Positions 20,806 to 24,303 of a DNA stretch of 24,303 bases are shown piece by piece. Source of the stretch: Silene noctiflora (lineage: Eukaryota > Streptophyta > Magnoliopsida > Caryophyllales > Caryophyllaceae); assembly GCA_009801015.1 (NCBI GenBank), contig VHZZ01000004.1:693554-717856 (forward strand). The letters run 5' to 3'. Within the stretch, counting starts at the first letter, position 1. Each line of letters begins with the position of its first letter. A program made the position numbers and the translations under genes. The notes under the pieces are model-generated. The model was not told the origin of the DNA. It made no database searches and saw nothing but the letters and a program-made list of their open reading frames with translations.

Positions 20806-21420
20806 CAATACTGGCTAAGGCCTAGATATGAAGTGGCATAATATGACCCAACGTCTGTTATCTTACCTGTGGTAAATTATGTTTGCGCTCGACAAAAGAC
20901 AGAATCCNAACCCCTGGCAATTCACCATTCCTGTCAGAATCACTGAAGAGGAAATAATGGAGCATAGTATACTTTGCATTGATCATACAAAATCAACTTT
21001 GCANACACAGCTAATTTAGAGATCAGACAGCATTCAGGCCGCAAACCACCCAACAATCTCCCTTGCTGAATTTACAGATCAGACAGTGGCATACTACCAG
21101 ACTGATGAGTTACAAAATACACAGGAGAAAACACTCAAAACTTAAAATCAACATTGCCTGCCAATCACAAGTCACAAGCACGATTTTCACCTCCGTCTTA
21201 ACCATTAGGCTAGGACATGTTCGGTTTAAACTCTTCACAGCGAAATTTTCAACAGTACAAAACCAAACTTGTCAGTAAACATATTATAGTCGAACACATA
21301 AACACATTTCAACAACAATAAAATATTCAATTACAGCCTATTTCAACAGAACAAACAAATAAGTGATCTATACTTGTTTACTAATTAAAATATGAAGCCT
21401 TTCACAACAACCCAATAAAC

Positions 21421-21503
21421 TACTCCCGTATCAATCATTCGTTTACCTTTGATTAAAATACCCGTCACAAAGAATAAAAAAAGGTAAACAAATGATCAGA
21501 GTA
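21421..21503. mobile_element. Stowaway-like MITE, 83 bases
   Basis: The left end 'tactcccgtatcaatcattc' then 'gtttaccttt' pairs with the right end 'aaaggtaaacaaatgatcag' then 'agta'. The element begins and ends with TA, the expected target site. It lies in the long putative intron of the unrecognised gene fragment. Confidence 0.75.
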
Positions 21504-21878
21504 TACAATAAAAACTGATAATAATGCAATGTTGTCACCTTCTTGACCTTCTATGTTGCTTCTTTTCATCAAGATTTCTCTTTTCAACCAAAATTAAACG
21601 AATAGAATAATATTTTAATTTAAATTAAATAAATAATAGGGACGGACAGAATAATAAAAATAATTAACCATAACTAATAAGGACGGAAATACACGATTCA
21701 ATAAAATAAATCAATGAATATGTTAATAGTTAACATATTAACATATCAACGTACAACAAATAATTAAAGTACGAAAATTAAGAATTAGCTAGTTAGAAGC
21801 GACTACAATTAGCAACTAAACTAGATGTAATTGCATTGCATTCTAATCTAAATCATGAAGATAAATGAACACGGTTAA

Positions 21879-22482
21879 TTAATGAATTAGGTCATTTATA
21901 TCCTTTGAAATTGTAGGGTTTCCTTCAAAATCCAAATGTTTTTCCAATATGGGTAAAAAATCCATTGGAAACAAACATTTCTCCTTTGTATATAGCTTTT
22001 CTTGAACTACAAGTGATCCCAAAATCGGAAGGTTGTTCAGATTCGCCTCCTTAATACTGTCCTGCAAGTTATAAATCCAATTTTGTCAACCAAATGTTTC
22101 GAGAAAAAAAAAATACATATAAAATTACGAAAGATAAATTAATTAGAGCAATTAAGAATTACCTGAGGTAAATTTTGTAGGGTATTAAGTAAACCTAATT
22201 GAGCTTGCAAAAACTTAACATACTTAGCCGCGGCTTGAAACATTTCAGCAGTATTCATCTTAATCCCACCTGGTACTAACTTCCCTAATTCTTGTGTTTT
22301 CTCAGTTATCCTCCTTCTCCGTTCCCTCGCCGCCTTACTCTGCGGCGACACCTCCTTCNAGGTGGAAGAGGATCAAAACAAAGAAGCTCAGCTTCAGATG
22401 GAAAATAACCATAACCTTCATTATCATCCTCAGTAAAAGGGTTAATAATGAGGTTACAGTTACAGTAATTTAGTAATGTCAT
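21879..22482 (-). pseudogene. bHLH transcription factor copy 2, interrupted by a single n with about 325 bases missing
   Basis: The ATG at 22480-22482 is followed by an N-terminus close to copy 1 (MTLLN..., 'INPFTEDDNEGYGYFPSEAE', then LLCFDPLPP). At n, position 22359, the sequence jumps to the end of the linker and the bHLH domain ('SPQSKAARERRRRITEKTQE'). The middle 325 or so bases of exon 1 in copy 1 are absent, and the two sides are out of frame as written. Exon 1 ends at 22163 (CCTCAG before gtaatt). Exon 2, 22061-21879, encodes 'DSIKEANLNNLPILGSLVVQ' through 'LIH' and a stop. The intron is 101 bases. The bHLH and C-terminal parts have few amino-acid changes against copy 1 and no stop. 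The break may therefore be a collapsed assembly gap rather than a real deletion, and this gene may be intact in the plant. Confidence 0.8.
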
Positions 22483-22635
22483 TGTGTTAGGTTAAATGAA
22501 TAAGCTGAGGAAAAAGGGGAGGAAGTTAATGTGGTGGTAAATAAAGGTAAAATTAGTTGGTTAATTAGAGAGAGATTAGACTGAATAAAGACCAAGAAGG
22601 AAAAATAATTAACTGCTTAAAATTAACTGCTAGTG

Positions 22636-22643
22636 TTTAAATA
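22636..22643 (-). promoter_or_regulatory. TATA-like box of bHLH copy 2
   Basis: This TATTTAAA on the minus strand, about 155 bases upstream of the ATG, has the same neighbours as in copy 1. The core promoter of copy 2 therefore appears to be kept. Confidence 0.55.
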
Positions 22644-22737
22644 GAGTAATTAGGGGGAGATTAGTAACTGTTTAACTGTTTTTGAGGTTTTTTTGTTGGT
22701 ATCCGAGGGAGGGTTTCTTTGGAAATTAGGGTTTTAT

Positions 22738-24303
22738 GTATTTTTATTAAGGAATAATTACAAATGGTATCCGAGGTTCTCTTCGAAAATCTTACTTATA
22801 TTAATACAAGAATATTTCTTATTATCTTATGAATACACGTCATCTAATCCCATTGTTGAAAACATCAATTGAACTACTCTATGAAGGATGGAGTATCACA
22901 CGATATTATATAATGACATCACCATCTTTATTTGTTAGGTTTGACATAAAAAAGACAATTTACTTGATTCTTCATTTTTGCAATTTACAATTCTTAATTT
23001 TACAACATACAATTTCATTTATTATCAACATTTTATATGTATTTTATGCACAAAAAAATATTTTATATGTATTTAAATTTTTAAGAGTTGTCCAAATTTT
23101 AATAAAATTCAACTTGTGTTTATTTTCACCATAGTCTAAACATCTATTTATACTCCCTACATTTAACTTCGATTTACCTATTTATTTTTTGTTTGTAAGT
23201 CAATGCACTTTTTACACTAGATCTTTCAGTACATACATAAAAGTTCGTTATTGTTTATATACTCATTAAGACGAATTAAACAAACACATAATTATATTAT
23301 CTTTTATAATCTGGAAATAAATACTGAAGATTCTTTTTTACTTATAAATAATATTAAAAATAAATAACTAAAGTTGATAGGAGGAAATATCTAATTAAGT
23401 TGACATAAATTCTCATTTTGTGACGGACAATATCCGTCGTAAGCTTGTAACGGGTCAAATAAAACTCACATGGGAAGATAAAAACAAGCTTTTGTGATTA
23501 CCTAGGCACTCTTAGTTTTGTTTTATCTACCATGTGGGTGATATTTGACTTGTCGAAAATTTATTGTTAAGTTAACCTCTTTCACCAAAAAAAATAAAAA
23601 AAAAAAATTAGGTAGGCTTAGAGTCCTTGGTGAATGTTGTAGCAATGCACCAAAACTTTGTGCTTATCTCTTCTACCCCTTTGTTATCGGGCTTGAAACG
23701 CGGTAGTATGACGGTGAAAGAGGACTAACTGGTTTGGGTTTGACTACGAGAATTTTAGAATTAATTTTGGAAACCCGTTAATGAATGTTGTATGCAATAC
23801 AAAAAAAAAATAGTTTTAGACCCGTGCATTTACTTTCAAAATTTTAATATATAAATTGTTACACAATTCTAATATTTTTTTCATATGTCTAGTGGACTAT
23901 GAACTAATTTAAATAAAGCGCAAATATGAGTGTAAAATGTGTTTTTAAAAGGTGTATATATACAATAATAANATGATTTAGTATTATACTTAGACCAATA
24001 TAAAAAAAGTAAAAAAAATATTCTACACGTAATAGGAGTGAAAATAACACAATATCACGTGTTAATTAATATGAACTTTGATATAGTGAAAGGTTTTCAA
24101 ATTTACTCATTTTATCTCATGTTTATCTTCCTCTTTTTCTATCAAATTTATCCCAATTTAATTATTCATTTTTCCAAATTTTGTTGATTTTCGATAATTA
24201 AGTAAGACTGTAAGAGTACCTTCATCACAATAACATTTGACCATTTCGCCTTTTCGGCCCTTCCCTTTAATTCAAGTGCTATAATTATTATTTTACTTTT
24301 TTT
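22738..24303. other. AT-rich intergenic region
   Basis: I see no gene. The 101-codon open frame near 22829 is AT-rich and lacks any domain. An n is at 23972. The only structured item is the fold-back at 23420-23556. A second 'ggtatccgagg' lies at 22764, just outside the duplication boundary. Confidence 0.6.
23420..23556. mobile_element. Fold-back element (MITE-like)
   Basis: 'gggtcaaataaaactcacat' then 'ggg' near 23452 pairs with the reverse complement of the right part near 23529-23552, which reads 'aagtcaaatatcacccacat' then 'gg'. Both arms are flanked inward by 'agataaaa'. The element starts near 'gtgacggacaatatccgtcg', which is itself a small hairpin. It is non-coding, and its borders are approximate. 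Confidence 0.55.

Larger units (their letters stand above)
20531..21590 (-). pseudogene. Unrecognised spliced gene fragment between the two bHLH copies
   Basis: Three pieces on the minus strand look like exons. Exon A (start unclear, about 21590, to 21539) encodes 'RNLDEKKQHRRSR' and ends AG before gtgaca. Exon B (20942-20867) lies between 'cctcttcag' and CAG|GTAAGA. Joining A to B completes an AGT codon, giving 'RRSRSDSDRNGELPGV', one residue unknown because of the n at 20908, then 'ILSFVERKHNLPQ'. A third open stretch, 20686-20531, ends 'RVAGPGMNASRILASSYTVV' and TAA; its acceptor, and the link to exon B, are not clear because repeat sequence adjoins it. I do not recognise the protein. No start codon or further 5' exon is visible: exon A runs into the duplicated bHLH 3' flank near 21600. 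That suggests a truncated gene copy, but a real gene with distant exons is possible. Confidence 0.4.
21655..22737. repeat. Duplicated segment, copy 2 (bHLH locus with flanks)
   Basis: This is the direct-orientation partner of 16738-19040. Shared landmarks are 'atgttaatagttaacatatt' (16779 and 21719), the two exons, and 'gtgtttaaatagagtaatta' at the promoter. The segment ends near 22737, where 'ggaaattagggtttta' is followed by unrelated sequence. Confidence 0.85.

Noticed and set aside
22829..23134. 101-codon open frame on the plus strand
   Set aside because: It is AT-rich, with a Phe/Leu/Ile/Asn-biased composition, no domain and no splice or promoter context.
1..24303. CRISPR arrays, bacterial operons, rRNA or complete tRNA genes
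   Set aside because: No regularly spaced repeats and no rRNA or full tRNA sequence were seen. All supported genes are plant genes with introns.

Overview
This is a plant nuclear DNA window. It has spliced genes with GT..AG introns, AT-rich intergenic DNA, and many short fold-back elements with termini like 'tactccctc' or 'atgagacggt'. The genes and repeat style fit a eudicot; a Caryophyllales source is only an impression from the repeats. Six isolated n characters show that the sequence comes from a draft assembly.

Layout. (1) Positions 1-3664, plus strand: the last six visible exons of a plant O-fucosyltransferase-family (GT65-like) gene, with the 5' part outside the window. (2) Positions 3665-4939: a gap between two convergent genes, holding relics that look like repeats. 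(3) Positions 4940-14372, minus strand, with 5' UTR exons to about 15060: a large gene of 13 coding exons and 1,901 codons. It is recognised as the homologue of Arabidopsis G2484-1 (At4g17330), an Agenet-type protein of unknown function. All exon phases join, and the coding total divides exactly by three. (4) About 15060-16740: AT-rich intergenic DNA with small repeats. (5) Positions 17012-18758, minus strand: a two-exon bHLH transcription factor of 273 residues, like Arabidopsis bHLH52/bHLH53. (6) Positions 20531-about 21590, minus strand: pieces of an unrecognised spliced gene, apparently cut off at its 5' side. (7) Positions 21879-22482, minus strand: a second, very similar copy of the bHLH gene. 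About 325 bases of exon 1 are missing at a single n. (8) About 22740-24303: AT-rich DNA with one fold-back element.

The genes do not form a pathway. The main structural event is a local duplication of the bHLH locus, including its promoter and 3' flank, followed by separate changes in each copy. The 5' copy in genome order gained a large intron insert that contains a 0.3-kb tandem duplication. The other copy kept a 101-base intron but has a break in exon 1. I see no defence island, CRISPR array, biosynthetic cluster or other new system. The most useful observations are an in-frame 60-base duplicated pseudo-exon in the bHLH intron, an overlapping upstream ORF and a stop-free 90-base intron in the G2484-1-like gene, and the truncated gene fragment between the two bHLH copies.
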